Notes: generated from the sequence alone by a model not told the origin. 64,000 nt of DNA from Halpernia humi (GCF_900108025.1 NZ_FNUS01000001.1:620001-684000); one strand, 5' to 3'; counted from the first letter of the stretch, positions 9,581-19,138 are shown. Numbers and translations: made by a program.

Positions 9581-10627
9581 TTATCTCAATTTTTTCATGT
9601 AAGTCAATTGATATTTTGGAAATAATTTGGGATGAAAAATTTTGATGTAATCTTTCAAAACCAGATCTGCACGCACCACACCGCTTTCAAAATAATCATT
9701 GCTTTGACCTCTAATTTTACCCGTGATAGAATACATTTCGCCATTTTTAAAGACCTTCATTTTCGCGTAAGAAGCATTGATCTGCAATAATTCATTCTTA
9801 CTTAAATGATTACCTACATTTACCCAATAATCTGCGTTTTTAGACTTTACAAAAACTTCTTCAAAACTCAACGGAATGGCTTTGCTTTCGCCATTATTTC
9901 CAAAAATATAATGCGCATTTGCATCGGTGATCAATTGCGCAAAATTAGATTTTCCACCAGGCAAAAACCACTGATTTCCGTACATTTCATTCGCTAAAAC
10001 ATTTGGTTTATTATTAATTTTCGCCGCCATTTTAATTAAAGTTTCATAATTATTTTTTACGGTCTCAAAAACGTTTTCACTTTCTTTTTGTTTTCCTAAA
10101 AGTTGGCCAAATACTTTAATGTAAGCCGATTTTTTTAAAGGATTTTGCTCTAAATATTCATCAAAAAATAAAATTTTAATGTGGTTTTTTCTTAGAAGTT
10201 CGTAAGTGTTTTCAAAATTCGGGACATAGTTAGTGACAATTGCGTCTGGTTTCAAACTGATGATTTTCTCAATATCATATTTTTGTTCATCTCCAACATT
10301 TTTAATCGCCCCACTTTTAACTAAATTTCTAATTTTTTCATTGAAAATATATTCAGGGCTAGAAACACCGACGATTAAATTTTCTGCATTTAAAGCTTCA
10401 AAATAGCCGAGCAAAGAAGAATTTAGCAAAATTATTTTTTTTAATGGTAAATCGGCATTTTTTATTTTAAAACTAAATTTCCCTGATTTTATATTAAAAT
10501 AATCTTTATCTTTTTGATATTTAAGGTTTTGCGAAATTACAACCCAATTTCCGGAAGTTGATGGTGTGTTTTTTTTACAAGAAAAAATAAAAAAAAGCGA
10601 AAAAAGTGCAAAAAAGTAATTTTTCAT
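9581..10627 (-). CDS. Periplasmic binding lipoprotein (BtuF/FepB-like, metal chelate or B12)
   Basis: A 348-residue lipoprotein whose lipobox FIFSC puts the lipidated cysteine at about residue 17. Two alpha/beta lobes joined by a long helix match the Peripla_BP_2 fold used for siderophores, haem and cobalamin. Typical segments are 'ENLIVGVSSPEY', 'KIISLKPDAIVTNY' and the late 'MYSITGKIRGQSNDYFESG'. No permease or ATPase gene is adjacent, so the partner transporter must be elsewhere and the ligand cannot be named. The start is 25 bases upstream of a promoter-like box that serves the divergent tRNA gene. Confidence 0.85.
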   Translation of the reverse strand: MKNYFFALFSLFFIFSCKKNTPSTSGNWVVISQNLKYQKDKDYFNIKSGKFSFKIKNADLPLKKIILLNSSLLGYFEALNAENLIVGVSSPEYIFNEKIRNLVKSGAIKNVGDEQKYDIEKIISLKPDAIVTNYVPNFENTYELLRKNHIKILFFDEYLEQNPLKKSAYIKVFGQLLGKQKESENVFETVKNNYETLIKMAAKINNKPNVLANEMYGNQWFLPGGKSNFAQLITDANAHYIFGNNGESKAIPLSFEEVFVKSKNADYWVNVGNHLSKNELLQINASYAKMKVFKNGEMYSITGKIRGQSNDYFESGVVRADLVLKDYIKIFHPKLFPKYQLTYMKKLR

Positions 10628-10651
10628 TTCCCAAAGGAAATAAAAAAGTAT

Positions 10652-10659
10652 TATATTTG
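10652..10659 (+). promoter_or_regulatory. -7 box of the tRNA-Arg promoter
   Basis: TATATTTG matches the Bacteroidota sigma-A -7 consensus TAnnTTTG. It lies 15 bases before the mature tRNA 5' end, which gives a short 5' leader. No convincing -33 TTG is visible. Confidence 0.6.
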
Positions 10660-10673
10660 CAAACCGAAATAAA

Positions 10674-10747
10674 GGCCTCGTGGCGCAACTGAATAGCGCA
10701 TCTGATTACGGCTCAGAAGGTTACTGGTTTGAATCCAGTCGAGGTCA
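10674..10747 (+). tRNA. tRNA-Arg (anticodon ACG)
   Basis: A full cloverleaf can be folded by eye. The acceptor stem is GGCCTCG with CGAGGTC (one G-T pair), followed by discriminator A. The D arm is GCGC/GCGC. The anticodon stem TCTGA/TCAGA encloses loop TTACGGC, so the anticodon is ACG (arginine CGN codons, with A34 normally edited to inosine by TadA). The T arm is ACTGG/CCAGT with loop TTTGAAT. CCA is not encoded and must be added after transcription. A strong terminator follows within 10 bases, so this is a single-gene transcript. Confidence 0.96.
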
Positions 10748-10754
10748 CTTTTAA

Positions 10755-10784
10755 AACCGAAAAATTATATTTTTCGGTTTTTTT
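10755..10784 (+). terminator. Rho-independent terminator of tRNA-Arg
   Basis: AACCGAAAAA (10755-10764) pairs with TTTTTCGGTT (10770-10779) around a 5-base loop and is followed by a run of T. It sits directly behind the tRNA. Confidence 0.9.
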
Positions 10785-10882
10785 ATGGAATATTAAACCA
10801 TTTAAAATGACAGGAAAATAATAAAATTTAGATTTAATATTTTACTTATTTTTACGTTTTATCATTAAATAATTTCAAAATT

Positions 10883-11584
10883 ATGGCTTTAGAAATCATC
10901 AATCTTACAAAAACATTTGGTGCGCAAACTGCTTTAAATGCTGTAAATATTTCTATTAAAAAAAATGAAATTATAGGACTTCTAGGTCGAAACGGCGCAG
11001 GTAAATCTACATTAATGAAAACCATTGTGGGCGCTTTAAATATTGAAGAAGGCCAAATTTTATTTGATGGAGAAGATATTACTTTAAATGAAACAAGTGT
11101 AAAGAAAAAAATAGGATTTTTACCGGAAGATAATCCGCTTTACAAAGATATGTATGTAAAAGAATACTTAAATTTTGTTGCAGAACTACATCAAATACCA
11201 AAAGAAAAAGTTGATATTATTATTGAAAATGTAGAAATTACGCCCGAAAAATCAAAAATAATCAGTCAACTTTCTAAAGGTTATCAACAACGAGTAGGAA
11301 TTGCACAAGCCATTCTTCACAAGCCAGATTTACTTATTTTAGATGAGCCTACCAACGGTTTAGATCCCAATCAAATTATAGAAATTCGCAATATTATTAA
11401 AGAAATTGGGAAAGAAAAGACTGTAATTTTGAGTACACATCTCATGCAAGAAGTGGAAGCATTATGCACAAGAGTGATTTTAATTGATAATGGAAATATA
11501 TTGCAAGATTGTGCTGTGGAAGAATTTCGAGGTAAATTTGGAAGTTTAGAAGAGGCGTTTAAAAAGGCTACAACAAAAAAATAA
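10883..11584 (+). CDS. ABC transporter ATP-binding protein, GldA-like
   Basis: 233 residues forming a single ABC ATPase domain. Walker A is GRNGAGKST (about residues 36-44), the signature is QLSKGYQQRVGIAQA, Walker B is LLILDEPTNGLDP, and the switch histidine is in ILSTHLMQE. The N-terminal 'IINLTKTFGAQTALNAVN' and 'IGFLPEDNPLYKDMYVKEYL' segments resemble GldA, the ATPase of the flavobacterial gliding-motility exporter GldAFG. It is shorter than GldA (about 300 residues), and no gldF/gldG gene is adjacent. It is therefore safer to call it a GldA-like exporter ATPase. Confidence 0.85.
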   Translation: MALEIINLTKTFGAQTALNAVNISIKKNEIIGLLGRNGAGKSTLMKTIVGALNIEEGQILFDGEDITLNETSVKKKIGFLPEDNPLYKDMYVKEYLNFVAELHQIPKEKVDIIIENVEITPEKSKIISQLSKGYQQRVGIAQAILHKPDLLILDEPTNGLDPNQIIEIRNIIKEIGKEKTVILSTHLMQEVEALCTRVILIDNGNILQDCAVEEFRGKFGSLEEAFKKATTKK

Positions 11585-11602
11585 CCTCTTTAAAAGAGGT
11601 TA
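11582..11602. terminator. Perfect 9-bp hairpin overlapping the ABC ATPase stop codon
   Basis: TAACCTCTT (11582-11590) and AAGAGGTTA (11594-11602) form a tight stem with a 3-base loop. The stop codon TAA is part of the left arm. Only a weak T-tract follows, so it may serve as a transcript end or stabiliser and not as a strong intrinsic terminator. Confidence 0.5.
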
Positions 11603-11736
11603 CTTTCAATTTTCATCATCTGTGTTTGATCCCTTTTTGAAAAATCTAATCTGAAAATTTTTGAATTGTGTTGAGACAAATGTATAACTGTTGAGAGTAA
11701 ATTATTACAGGAAAAACACCTTTTTTTTAAATTATG

Positions 11737-13218
11737 TTAGAATAAAACACTTTCTTCTCCTTTTTTCACGGGATAGATTTCGGTGAAACAGCCAAAACAA
11801 TGTTGTGGAGAGCCTAAAATTTCAATTAAATTATTCACACTCAAAAATTCTAAAGAATCTACGCCCAAATAATCTTGGAGTTCTTTCACAGACATATTCG
11901 CGGAAATAAGATCGTCTTTTGAAGGCGTATCAATACCCAAAAAGCAAGGCGCAATAATTGGTGGTGACACACTTCTGAAATGTATTTCTTTCACGCCACA
12001 ATCTCTTAAAATCTTCACCAAGCGCTTCGCAGTTGTGCCGCGAACAATAGAATCATCAATTATTACAACCCTTTTTCCTTCAATTTCAGATTTTATGGGG
12101 TTTAATTTCAGATTTACGATTCTTTCACGCATTTCTTGTGTTGGAACTATAAAAGATCGACCAATATATCTATTTTTAATTAATACGGGCCGAAAAGGAA
12201 TGCCGCTTGCTTTAGAAAAACCAATCGCCGCCGGAACGCCAGAATCTGGTACGCCAATTACAATATCTGCTTCTACGGGCGCTTGTTGCCAAATTTTTTC
12301 ACCAGATTTTTCACGAATTTCATGAACACTAATGTTTTCTAAAGTAGAATCGGGACGGGCAAAATATATATATTCAAAGGCGCAAATTTTATTTACGCAA
12401 TTTTCTTTAACTAAAAACGATTTTAAGCCTTTTTCATTTTCACTAGTATAAACAATTTCGCCAGGCAAAATATCGCGCACATATTGTGCGCCAATTGCGT
12501 CTAAAGCGACACTTTCAGAAGCGCAGGCAAATGTTTTTTCATCAATTGCGCCTAAAACTAAAGGTCTAATCCCATTAAAATCTCGAAACGCAAAAAATTT
12601 ATTTCTCGTCATTCCAACCACAGAATAAGCGCCTTCAATTTTTTCCATCGTCGCTTTTATAGCCCCGCGCAATCCTAAATCTAAATGTTTTTGAATTAAT
12701 CTTAAAATCACTTCAGAATCTGAAGTGGCCCGAAAAACCACGCCTTCTGCTTCTAATTCTTGTTTTAATTCATGCGCGTTCGTTAAATTTCCATTGTGTG
12801 CAATTGACAAAATAATTTGGTCGTACTCATTTTTCGCATAAAAGGGCTGAAAATTATATTTCTTTTTATCGCCGGCGGTGGTATATCTTGTGTGGCCAAT
12901 AACCGAATTTCCCATAAAAGATTCTGGTTCGCGAATGCTTTTAAAAACATCTAAAACCAAACCTTCATCTTTAAAATTCACTATTTTACCACCTTTGAGT
13001 ACAGAAATTCCGCAGGCTTCTTGCCCGCGATGTTGCAGGGCAAAAAGGCCAAACTGCGAGAGCGAAAAAGTATCTATTGCATTTTCTGAGTAAAGACCAA
13101 AAATCCCGCATTCTTCTGTGGGAGAATCTGTAGAATCTTTTTTTAAGACATTCCTGAAATATGACCTTTCTTTAAATTGCTTTAAAAAATCTTTTTTATA
13201 TTTTTCGTGGATTGACAT
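11737..13218 (-). CDS. purF: Amidophosphoribosyltransferase
   Basis: 493 residues. It catalyses the first committed purine step, PRPP plus glutamine to phosphoribosylamine. The class II glutaminase domain should begin at Cys37 (EECGIFGLY), so about 36 residues form a propeptide to be removed or an extended N-terminus. The phosphoribosyltransferase domain carries the PRPP loop VVIIDDSIVRGTT. Cysteines near the C-terminus ('CFLGID', 'HCFGCFTE') correspond to the iron-sulfur type of PurF. It is the last gene of the minus-strand purine cluster, 40 bases downstream of purC. Confidence 0.97.
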   Translation of the reverse strand: MSIHEKYKKDFLKQFKERSYFRNVLKKDSTDSPTEECGIFGLYSENAIDTFSLSQFGLFALQHRGQEACGISVLKGGKIVNFKDEGLVLDVFKSIREPESFMGNSVIGHTRYTTAGDKKKYNFQPFYAKNEYDQIILSIAHNGNLTNAHELKQELEAEGVVFRATSDSEVILRLIQKHLDLGLRGAIKATMEKIEGAYSVVGMTRNKFFAFRDFNGIRPLVLGAIDEKTFACASESVALDAIGAQYVRDILPGEIVYTSENEKGLKSFLVKENCVNKICAFEYIYFARPDSTLENISVHEIREKSGEKIWQQAPVEADIVIGVPDSGVPAAIGFSKASGIPFRPVLIKNRYIGRSFIVPTQEMRERIVNLKLNPIKSEIEGKRVVIIDDSIVRGTTAKRLVKILRDCGVKEIHFRSVSPPIIAPCFLGIDTPSKDDLISANMSVKELQDYLGVDSLEFLSVNNLIEILGSPQHCFGCFTEIYPVKKGEESVLF

Positions 13219-13258
13219 TTATTTTATTTTTATTAAACCTTGAAAAGATTCAAAATTT

Positions 13259-13978
13259 TTATTTATTTAAAGCCGTTTTCAATCGATCATAAATTTCTAC
13301 ATAGGCTTCGGTTACGTCCCCTAAATCACGTCTAAATCTATCTTTGTCTAATTTTTTCATGGTATCTTTATCCCAAAGTCGGCAAGTATCCGGTGAAATT
13401 TCATCTGCTAAAATAATTTTTCCGTCAGAAGTTTTTCCAAGTTCAATTTTAAAATCAACTAAAATAATATTCATTTTATCGAATAATTCTTTTAAAATTT
13501 CATTGATTTTATTGGTTAAATGATACATTTCATCTAATTCTTCTCTAGTCACCAAACCGAGAAATAATACGTGAAAATCATTTATTAACGGGTCGCCAAG
13601 CGCATCTTCTTTTAAACATAAATCAAAAATCGTGATGGGTGATTTAATTCCTTCTTCAATACCCAATCTTTGCGCCATACTTCCTGCAGAATAATTACGC
13701 ACCACCATTTCGATAGGAATAATTGACACTTTTTTTACCAGTTGTTCTCTGTCATCTAACTTTTTAATGAAGTGCGTTTCAATTCCTTTTTCATTTAAAT
13801 ATTCGAAAATAAGCGTTGTTATGGCGTTGTTCATTTCGCCTTTTCGGTCAAAACTTCCACGTTTTTGGGCGTTAAAAGCCGTCGCGTCATCTTTAAATTT
13901 TACGATAACTTCATCTTCTTTTTCGGTTGCGAAGATTTGTTTTGCTTTTCCCTCATAAAGCATTTCCCCTTTTTGCAT
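13259..13978 (-). CDS. purC: Phosphoribosylaminoimidazole-succinocarboxamide synthase
   Basis: 239 residues, the usual bacterial size. It joins aspartate to CAIR with ATP in step 7 of purine synthesis. Recognisable segments are '[10 protein letters not shown]' (nucleotide-binding N-terminus), '[14 protein letters not shown]', and '[15 protein letters not shown]', which contains the catalytic acidic cluster. It lies between purF and the DUF3307/SatD pair on the same strand, so it is probably co-transcribed with both sides. Confidence 0.97.
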   Translation of the reverse strand: MQKGEMLYEGKAKQIFATEKEDEVIVKFKDDATAFNAQKRGSFDRKGEMNNAITTLIFEYLNEKGIETHFIKKLDDREQLVKKVSIIPIEMVVRNYSAGSMAQRLGIEEGIKSPITIFDLCLKEDALGDPLINDFHVLFLGLVTREELDEMYHLTNKINEILKELFDKMNIILVDFKIELGKTSDGKIILADEISPDTCRLWDKDTMKKLDKDRFRRDLGDVTEAYVEIYDRLKTALNK

Positions 13979-13996
13979 TTTTTTAATTTTATTTAT

Positions 13997-14698
13997 TTAA
14001 AAAATATTTACGATAATCCCTGTTATTACGGCAATTCCGAAACTTAATAAAGTTCCTATTAAAACGTATTCCGTTAATTTTCTTTGTTTTGCTTCCGCCA
14101 AATCGCTGAATCTGAAAACGGATTTTGCGGCTATCATAAATCCGACGCCTTCCCAATGATTGATAATTATGAAAGTAAAAACCAAAAGTCGCTCTAAAAT
14201 CCCGATGTATTTCCCTGCATTTACGAGAGAATCCGTTTGAATTTTGCTGTGTTCTATGGTTATTGGCGACCAAGTTGTTAATAAATTTTTGATAAAAATA
14301 GAAGTTGGAACAGTTAAAAAAACTGCGGCTACTATATATTTTAAGAAAACAGGATTTTGTAAAAAATTAAAATTGATTTCTTGAAAGTAAAATGAGATTG
14401 CAAAAATGACGGCAAAATGTAAAAACTGATCTAGGAAAAACCATAATCTTTTCGTCTTTCTTGTTTGGAAATATAATTTCGCGACATCAATTAAATAGTG
14501 TGAAACGCCGATTATGAGGGGAATATACCACAAACTTAAATCCCATAAAAATAGAAAAACGAGACCGATATGTTGTAAAACATGAAAATACAAATACTTG
14601 CTTTTGATTTTTTTTTGTTCCTTATTAATGACCCATTTATCCGGCTGGAAAAGGAAATCCCCAAATAAATGCGCTAATATGAGTTTCAAAAAAATCAT
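13997..14698 (-). CDS. DUF3307 membrane protein (partner of SatD)
   Basis: 233 residues with about six hydrophobic helices. The start 'LKLILAHLFGDFLFQPDKW' and the following H-x-LQH segment ('FHVLQHIGLV') are characteristic of DUF3307, an integral membrane family of unknown activity. The ATG overlaps the satD stop by four bases (ATGA type), so the two are translationally coupled. The SatD-DUF3307 pairing recurs in many bacteria, and the membrane protein may be the effector controlled by SatD. Its substrate is unknown. Confidence 0.85.
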   Translation of the reverse strand: MIFLKLILAHLFGDFLFQPDKWVINKEQKKIKSKYLYFHVLQHIGLVFLFLWDLSLWYIPLIIGVSHYLIDVAKLYFQTRKTKRLWFFLDQFLHFAVIFAISFYFQEINFNFLQNPVFLKYIVAAVFLTVPTSIFIKNLLTTWSPITIEHSKIQTDSLVNAGKYIGILERLLVFTFIIINHWEGVGFMIAAKSVFRFSDLAEAKQRKLTEYVLIGTLLSFGIAVITGIIVNIF

Positions 14699-15303
14699 AA
14701 TTCTGCTAATTTTTTTCTGAAATACTGATCGGTTTCCATTAGTAGGCCAAAATTAGCCCTTTTAAATCTTTGACTTACTGATGATTGTGATATATCTAAT
14801 TTTTTCGCCAGTTCTTCTTGTGTTAAATTTTTATTCGTTAAAAGTTCAAATACGGTCTCAGCGACAGGCGGCGTCCAATTATCCATTGTTTCGGAAGCCC
14901 ATCTGAAAATTAAATTTAAATCATCATCAAAATTCTTATTCCCAGAATTCACTATCAAATTAATTTTCTCTTTTTTCAAATTCTCAAAGTTTCTACCGGA
15001 ATTCACGAAAGCGCTTCCGTTGGAAAGCGAGACTTTGTTCATGGCTAAATCGCGTGTTCCAAATCCCACAGACATTCTTATATCCAAATTTTTAATCATT
15101 TTTATTTGCGATTTTATCTTCAAAATAATCAAGAAAACCTCTTTTGCGTCTTCTATATAGTATTGAAATTCGTCGCCCCGAAAAATTTCCCACTTTTGCT
15201 GATTTTTAAAATCGTCCCCAATCGCAACTTCCAATGCCTTTAGCCAAGTTTTAGAATTTGCTTTTTGAGAATTTACAATATCGCCTGTTATAACTGCTTC
15301 CAT
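14695..15303 (-). CDS. SatD family protein with C-terminal helix-turn-helix
   Basis: 202 residues. The N-terminus MEAVITGDIVNSQ is the SatD hallmark and is followed by 'FRGDEFQYYI', a pattern reminiscent of nucleotide-binding or cyclase-like folds. A helix-turn-helix occupies about residues 163-187 (TQEELAKKLDISQSSVSQRF). It could therefore sense a ligand and bind DNA. The streptococcal sat locus was linked to acid tolerance, but the biochemical role is unknown. Three evenly spaced palindromes lie immediately upstream (15321-15398) and are probable autoregulatory operators. The gene splits the purine cluster between purL and purC. Confidence 0.85.
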   Translation of the reverse strand: MEAVITGDIVNSQKANSKTWLKALEVAIGDDFKNQQKWEIFRGDEFQYYIEDAKEVFLIILKIKSQIKMIKNLDIRMSVGFGTRDLAMNKVSLSNGSAFVNSGRNFENLKKEKINLIVNSGNKNFDDDLNLIFRWASETMDNWTPPVAETVFELLTNKNLTQEELAKKLDISQSSVSQRFKRANFGLLMETDQYFRKKLAEL

Positions 15304-15320
15304 AATTCAAAAATACAAAA

Positions 15321-15398
15321 ATATAAGTTAATAACCTTATATTTTAAATTATAAGTAAATATGCTTATAATCTGTTTTATAATATGTATCGCTTATAC
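15321..15398. promoter_or_regulatory. Array of three 7-8-7 palindromic operators upstream of satD
   Basis: Site 1 is ATATAAG-N8-CTTATAT (15321-15342), site 2 is TTATAAG-N8-CTTATAA (15349-15370), and site 3 is TTATAAT-N8-CTTATAC (15377-15398). The centres are exactly 28 bases apart. Sites 1 and 2 are perfect palindromes; site 3 has two mismatches and touches the purL stop codon. Site 1 overlaps a minus-strand TATTTTTG -7 box (15316-15323). This is the geometry expected of cooperative repression by the HTH protein encoded next to it. Confidence 0.75.
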
Positions 15399-18300
15399 TA
15401 TCTAAAATACTCCACACCATTTTTAAAAATGTTATGATAATTAGCATCCACATTATTTTTCATTAAACCATCCGTGTATCTTTCTGGATGTCCCATTCTA
15501 CCAAATATTTTTCCACTTTCGCTGGTAATTCCCTCAATTGCGAAAAGCGATTGATTTGGGTTAAACGGCATTCCGTGCGCAATATTTCCTTCAAAATCAA
15601 CATATTGCGTTGCGATTTGTCCGTTTTTATATAAATCTTCTAATATTTCTTTCGAAGCCATAAAACGCCCTTCCCCATGAGAAACCGGAATTGTATAGAT
15701 TTTATCTTTCATCCCGCGCAACCAAGGTGATTTATCATTAACAACTTTCAAATTTACCATTTGGGAAATATGTCTTCCAATTGCATTGTGGGCTAAAGTT
15801 GGTGCATTTTCATCTAAATTTTTAATTTCTCCAAAAGGCAATAAACCAGATTTAACAAGCGCTTGAAAGCCATTACAAATTCCTAAAAGCAAACCATCTT
15901 TCTCTAAAAATTCGTGAACAGCGTCTTTCATTCTGCTGTTCTTTAAAACATTCACCATAAATTTTGCAGAACCATCTGGCTCATCACCCGCAGAAAATCC
16001 ACCGGAAAAAACTAAAATCTGCGACTGTTTAATTTTTCTTACCCAATTTTCAATAGACTCTTCCATGCTTTGATGGCTAAGATTTACAAAGGGTAAACTC
16101 TCAACTTTCACGCCTTCTTTTCGGAAAGCATTTTGGGTTTCATATTCACAATTTGTTCCTGGAAAAAGAGGTGCAAAAACTTGCGGCATTCCAATTTTAT
16201 GTGAAATAATATTAATCGTTTTCTGATTAATTCCTTCTAAATTTTCATCTAAATTTATAATTACTTTCTCTTTTTCAACAGTAGGAAAAACACTTTCGAA
16301 AGTTGATGTATTTATTTCAAGTAAATTTTCAATATTAAACTCTAAATAATTGATTTTCAATACTAAAGTATTTTTAACTTCACCTATAAGTTTAAGTAAA
16401 TTAAAATCTAGTTTTTCTGAACTTTCAATTAAAAAACTACCAATATTTTTAGATAAAAGTAAATCATTATCTAAATTAATTTCTGCTCCCAAAAAGTTTC
16501 CAAAAGACATTTTTGCAAGTGCAACCGCAACACCGCCATCTTTAATTGTTTTAACAGAAACTATTTTTTTCGTAGAAATATTGGCAAAAACAAAATCAAA
16601 AATTTCAATTAATTGATCATATTTTGGCAAGCCATTTTCATCATATTCTGCATTAAAATGATAGATAAAATTTCCCGCCTGTTTAAATTCTGGTGAAATA
16701 ATATTTTCAATAGTTCCATTCGCACAAGCGAAAGAAATTAATGTCGGCGGAACGTTTATATTTTGAAATGTTCCGCTCATAGAATCTTTTCCGCCAATTG
16801 CAGCCAAACCTAATTTCATTTGAGCGTCGTATGCACCCAGCAAAGAAGAAAGTGGTTTTCCCCACTTTTCTGGATCAGTTCCTAATTTTTCAAAATATTC
16901 CTGAAAACTCAAACGGATATTTTTATAATTTCCGCCCATTGCTACGATTTTTGCGACGCTTTCTACAACGGCTAAACTCGAACCGATCAAAGTATTTTGA
17001 GAAGAAATTTCAGCATCAAAACCCCAACTTGCCAAGGAAACCGTTTTTACATTTGTTGAATTCAGAACCGGCAAAGTCTGCACACTTCCTTCCATTTCCG
17101 TATTTTGAAATTTTCCGCCCAAAGGAAGCATTACCGTTGTTGCACCAACTGTAGAATCAAACATTTGTTGTAAGCCTTTTTGTGAAGCCACATTTTTTTC
17201 GGCTAATTTTTTGTAAAAATTCGCTTCGTTAAAAGTTAAATTATTTAAGTTAATTTCCTTTAAATGAGAAACTTGCACGTCCTGTTTCTTAGCACAACCA
17301 TTGGTTTCTAAAAAATCTCTACTTAAATCTACAATGATATTATTTTGCCAAAAAATCTGCATTCTTCCAGAATCCGTCACATTTGCAATTTCTACTGCAA
17401 TCAAATTTTCGGCTTCACAAAGTTGGATGAATTTATTTTTATCTTTTGCCTCAATCACAACTGCCATTCTCTCTTGCGATTCTGAAATGGCGAGTTCTGT
17501 TCCGTTTAAACCTTCATATTTTAGATGCAAATTATCGAGGTTAATTTCCAGTGAATCAGCAATTTCCCCGATTGCAACAGAAACACCGCCCGCACCAAAA
17601 TCATTACATTTTTTAATTAATTTTGTCACTTCTGGATTTCGAAATAAACGCTGAATTTTTCGTTCTTCCACAGCATTTCCTTTTTGAACTTCAGTAGAAA
17701 GTTGATGAATAGCATTTTCATCTTGCTCTTTGGAACTTCCAGTAGCACCGCCTACTCCATCACGTCCAGTTGCGCCGCCTAAAACAATAACTAAATCGCC
17801 ATTTTCAGGCTTTTCACGCCGAACCCAATCTTTTGGAACTGCGCCAACTACAAAACCCACTTCCATTCTTTTGGCTTTGTAACCTTCGTCATAAATTTCA
17901 TTAACCAAAGTTGTGGCTAAACCGATTTGATTTCCATAGGAAGAATAACCATTTGCGGCTTTTTTAGAAATAATTCTTTGCGGTAGTTTTCCGACTAAAG
18001 TTTCTGAAACCGGCTCTAAAATATTTCCTGCGCCCGTTAAACGCATCGCTTGATAAACAAATGCTCTTCCTGACAAAGGATCGCGAATTGCGCCGCCAAT
18101 ACATGTAGAAGCACCACCAAAAGGTTCTATTTCAGTAGGATGATTGTGCGTTTCGTTTTTAAATAATAAATACCAAGGTTCTTTTTTGCCGTCGTATTCT
18201 ACTTCAATTTCGATGGTGCAAGCGTTGATTTCATCTGTAATGACGAGATTATCTAATTTTTCGGTTTTATGAAAATATTTGCCGCAAACGGTTGCCAAAT

Positions 18301-19087
18301 CCATTAAGGAAATCGGTTTTGCTTCTCTTCCTAAAAACTTCCTTTTATCTAAATAATCATTAAAAATAGCATCTAAAGTTTCTTTAAAATCGCCTTCAAA
18401 TTGAATATCAGTCAGTTCGGTTTCAAAAGTCGTGTGGCGACAATGATCACTCCAGTAAGTATCTAGAACTTTCAATTCTGTTTCTGTAGGATTTCGCTTT
18501 TCTGATTTAAAATAATCTTGGATAAATTGTAAATCATCAAAGCCGAAAGAAAAACCATTAGAATTATATAAAGCCTCTAATTCATTACTATTTAAATCAT
18601 TAAAACTTTCATAAACAGGAACTTTTGTCGCTACATTTTCTGTTGGAATTTCTAAAATATCAAGATTTTTTTCTTGAGATTCTACTTTATTAATAAAATT
18701 ATCTTTAATTTTTTTTAAATCAAACTCATTTATTTCTGGCAAAACGATGAGTTTTCCACTTCTTATCTTGACTTTATTATCACCAGTCAATAAAGCGCTG
18801 CATTGCTCTGCAGAATCTGCTCTTTGGTCATATTGTCCGGGTAAAAATTCTACTGCGAAAAAAGTGCTTTTTGCGGGATTTTCTAAATGTAAAATGTCGG
18901 TAACAGGATCGCATAATGTATTTTGCACAAATTCTTGAAAGAAATTTTCTTCAATATTAAATACATCATAAATATTATAAACCTTGATGTTTGAAACTGA
19001 AGGAACAATGTCATTAATTTCCGACAAAGTTGCGGCGCTTTCTACATCAAATAATCCTTTTTTTTCTACAAAAATTCTTTTGTCCAT
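15398..19087 (-). CDS. purL: Phosphoribosylformylglycinamidine synthase (large fused form)
   Basis: 1229 residues, the single-chain PurL type that converts FGAR to FGAM using glutamine and ATP. The linker and synthetase domains contain 'YWSDHCRHTTF' (near residue 210), 'KNETHNHPTEIEPFGGAST' and 'GDLVIVLGGATGRDG'. The C-terminal class I glutaminase has its catalytic Cys in LGICNGFQ and the His/Glu pair near 'GRMGHPERY'. It lies between purB and satD on the minus strand. The spacer to purB carries a hairpin terminator, so purL may also have its own promoter. Confidence 0.97.
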   Translation of the reverse strand: MDKRIFVEKKGLFDVESAATLSEINDIVPSVSNIKVYNIYDVFNIEENFFQEFVQNTLCDPVTDILHLENPAKSTFFAVEFLPGQYDQRADSAEQCSALLTGDNKVKIRSGKLIVLPEINEFDLKKIKDNFINKVESQEKNLDILEIPTENVATKVPVYESFNDLNSNELEALYNSNGFSFGFDDLQFIQDYFKSEKRNPTETELKVLDTYWSDHCRHTTFETELTDIQFEGDFKETLDAIFNDYLDKRKFLGREAKPISLMDLATVCGKYFHKTEKLDNLVITDEINACTIEIEVEYDGKKEPWYLLFKNETHNHPTEIEPFGGASTCIGGAIRDPLSGRAFVYQAMRLTGAGNILEPVSETLVGKLPQRIISKKAANGYSSYGNQIGLATTLVNEIYDEGYKAKRMEVGFVVGAVPKDWVRREKPENGDLVIVLGGATGRDGVGGATGSSKEQDENAIHQLSTEVQKGNAVEERKIQRLFRNPEVTKLIKKCNDFGAGGVSVAIGEIADSLEINLDNLHLKYEGLNGTELAISESQERMAVVIEAKDKNKFIQLCEAENLIAVEIANVTDSGRMQIFWQNNIIVDLSRDFLETNGCAKKQDVQVSHLKEINLNNLTFNEANFYKKLAEKNVASQKGLQQMFDSTVGATTVMLPLGGKFQNTEMEGSVQTLPVLNSTNVKTVSLASWGFDAEISSQNTLIGSSLAVVESVAKIVAMGGNYKNIRLSFQEYFEKLGTDPEKWGKPLSSLLGAYDAQMKLGLAAIGGKDSMSGTFQNINVPPTLISFACANGTIENIISPEFKQAGNFIYHFNAEYDENGLPKYDQLIEIFDFVFANISTKKIVSVKTIKDGGVAVALAKMSFGNFLGAEINLDNDLLLSKNIGSFLIESSEKLDFNLLKLIGEVKNTLVLKINYLEFNIENLLEINTSTFESVFPTVEKEKVIINLDENLEGINQKTINIISHKIGMPQVFAPLFPGTNCEYETQNAFRKEGVKVESLPFVNLSHQSMEESIENWVRKIKQSQILVFSGGFSAGDEPDGSAKFMVNVLKNSRMKDAVHEFLEKDGLLLGICNGFQALVKSGLLPFGEIKNLDENAPTLAHNAIGRHISQMVNLKVVNDKSPWLRGMKDKIYTIPVSHGEGRFMASKEILEDLYKNGQIATQYVDFEGNIAHGMPFNPNQSLFAIEGITSESGKIFGRMGHPERYTDGLMKNNVDANYHNIFKNGVEYFR

Positions 19088-19138
19088 TCTAAATTTTACA
19101 ATTATGAGATTTACTTTTTCTATTTAATTTAACTAAAA

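Noticed and set aside
13989-14273. Second minus-strand frame of 94 codons overlapping DUF3307
   Set aside because: Arg/Asn-rich shadow in another frame of the DUF3307 gene.
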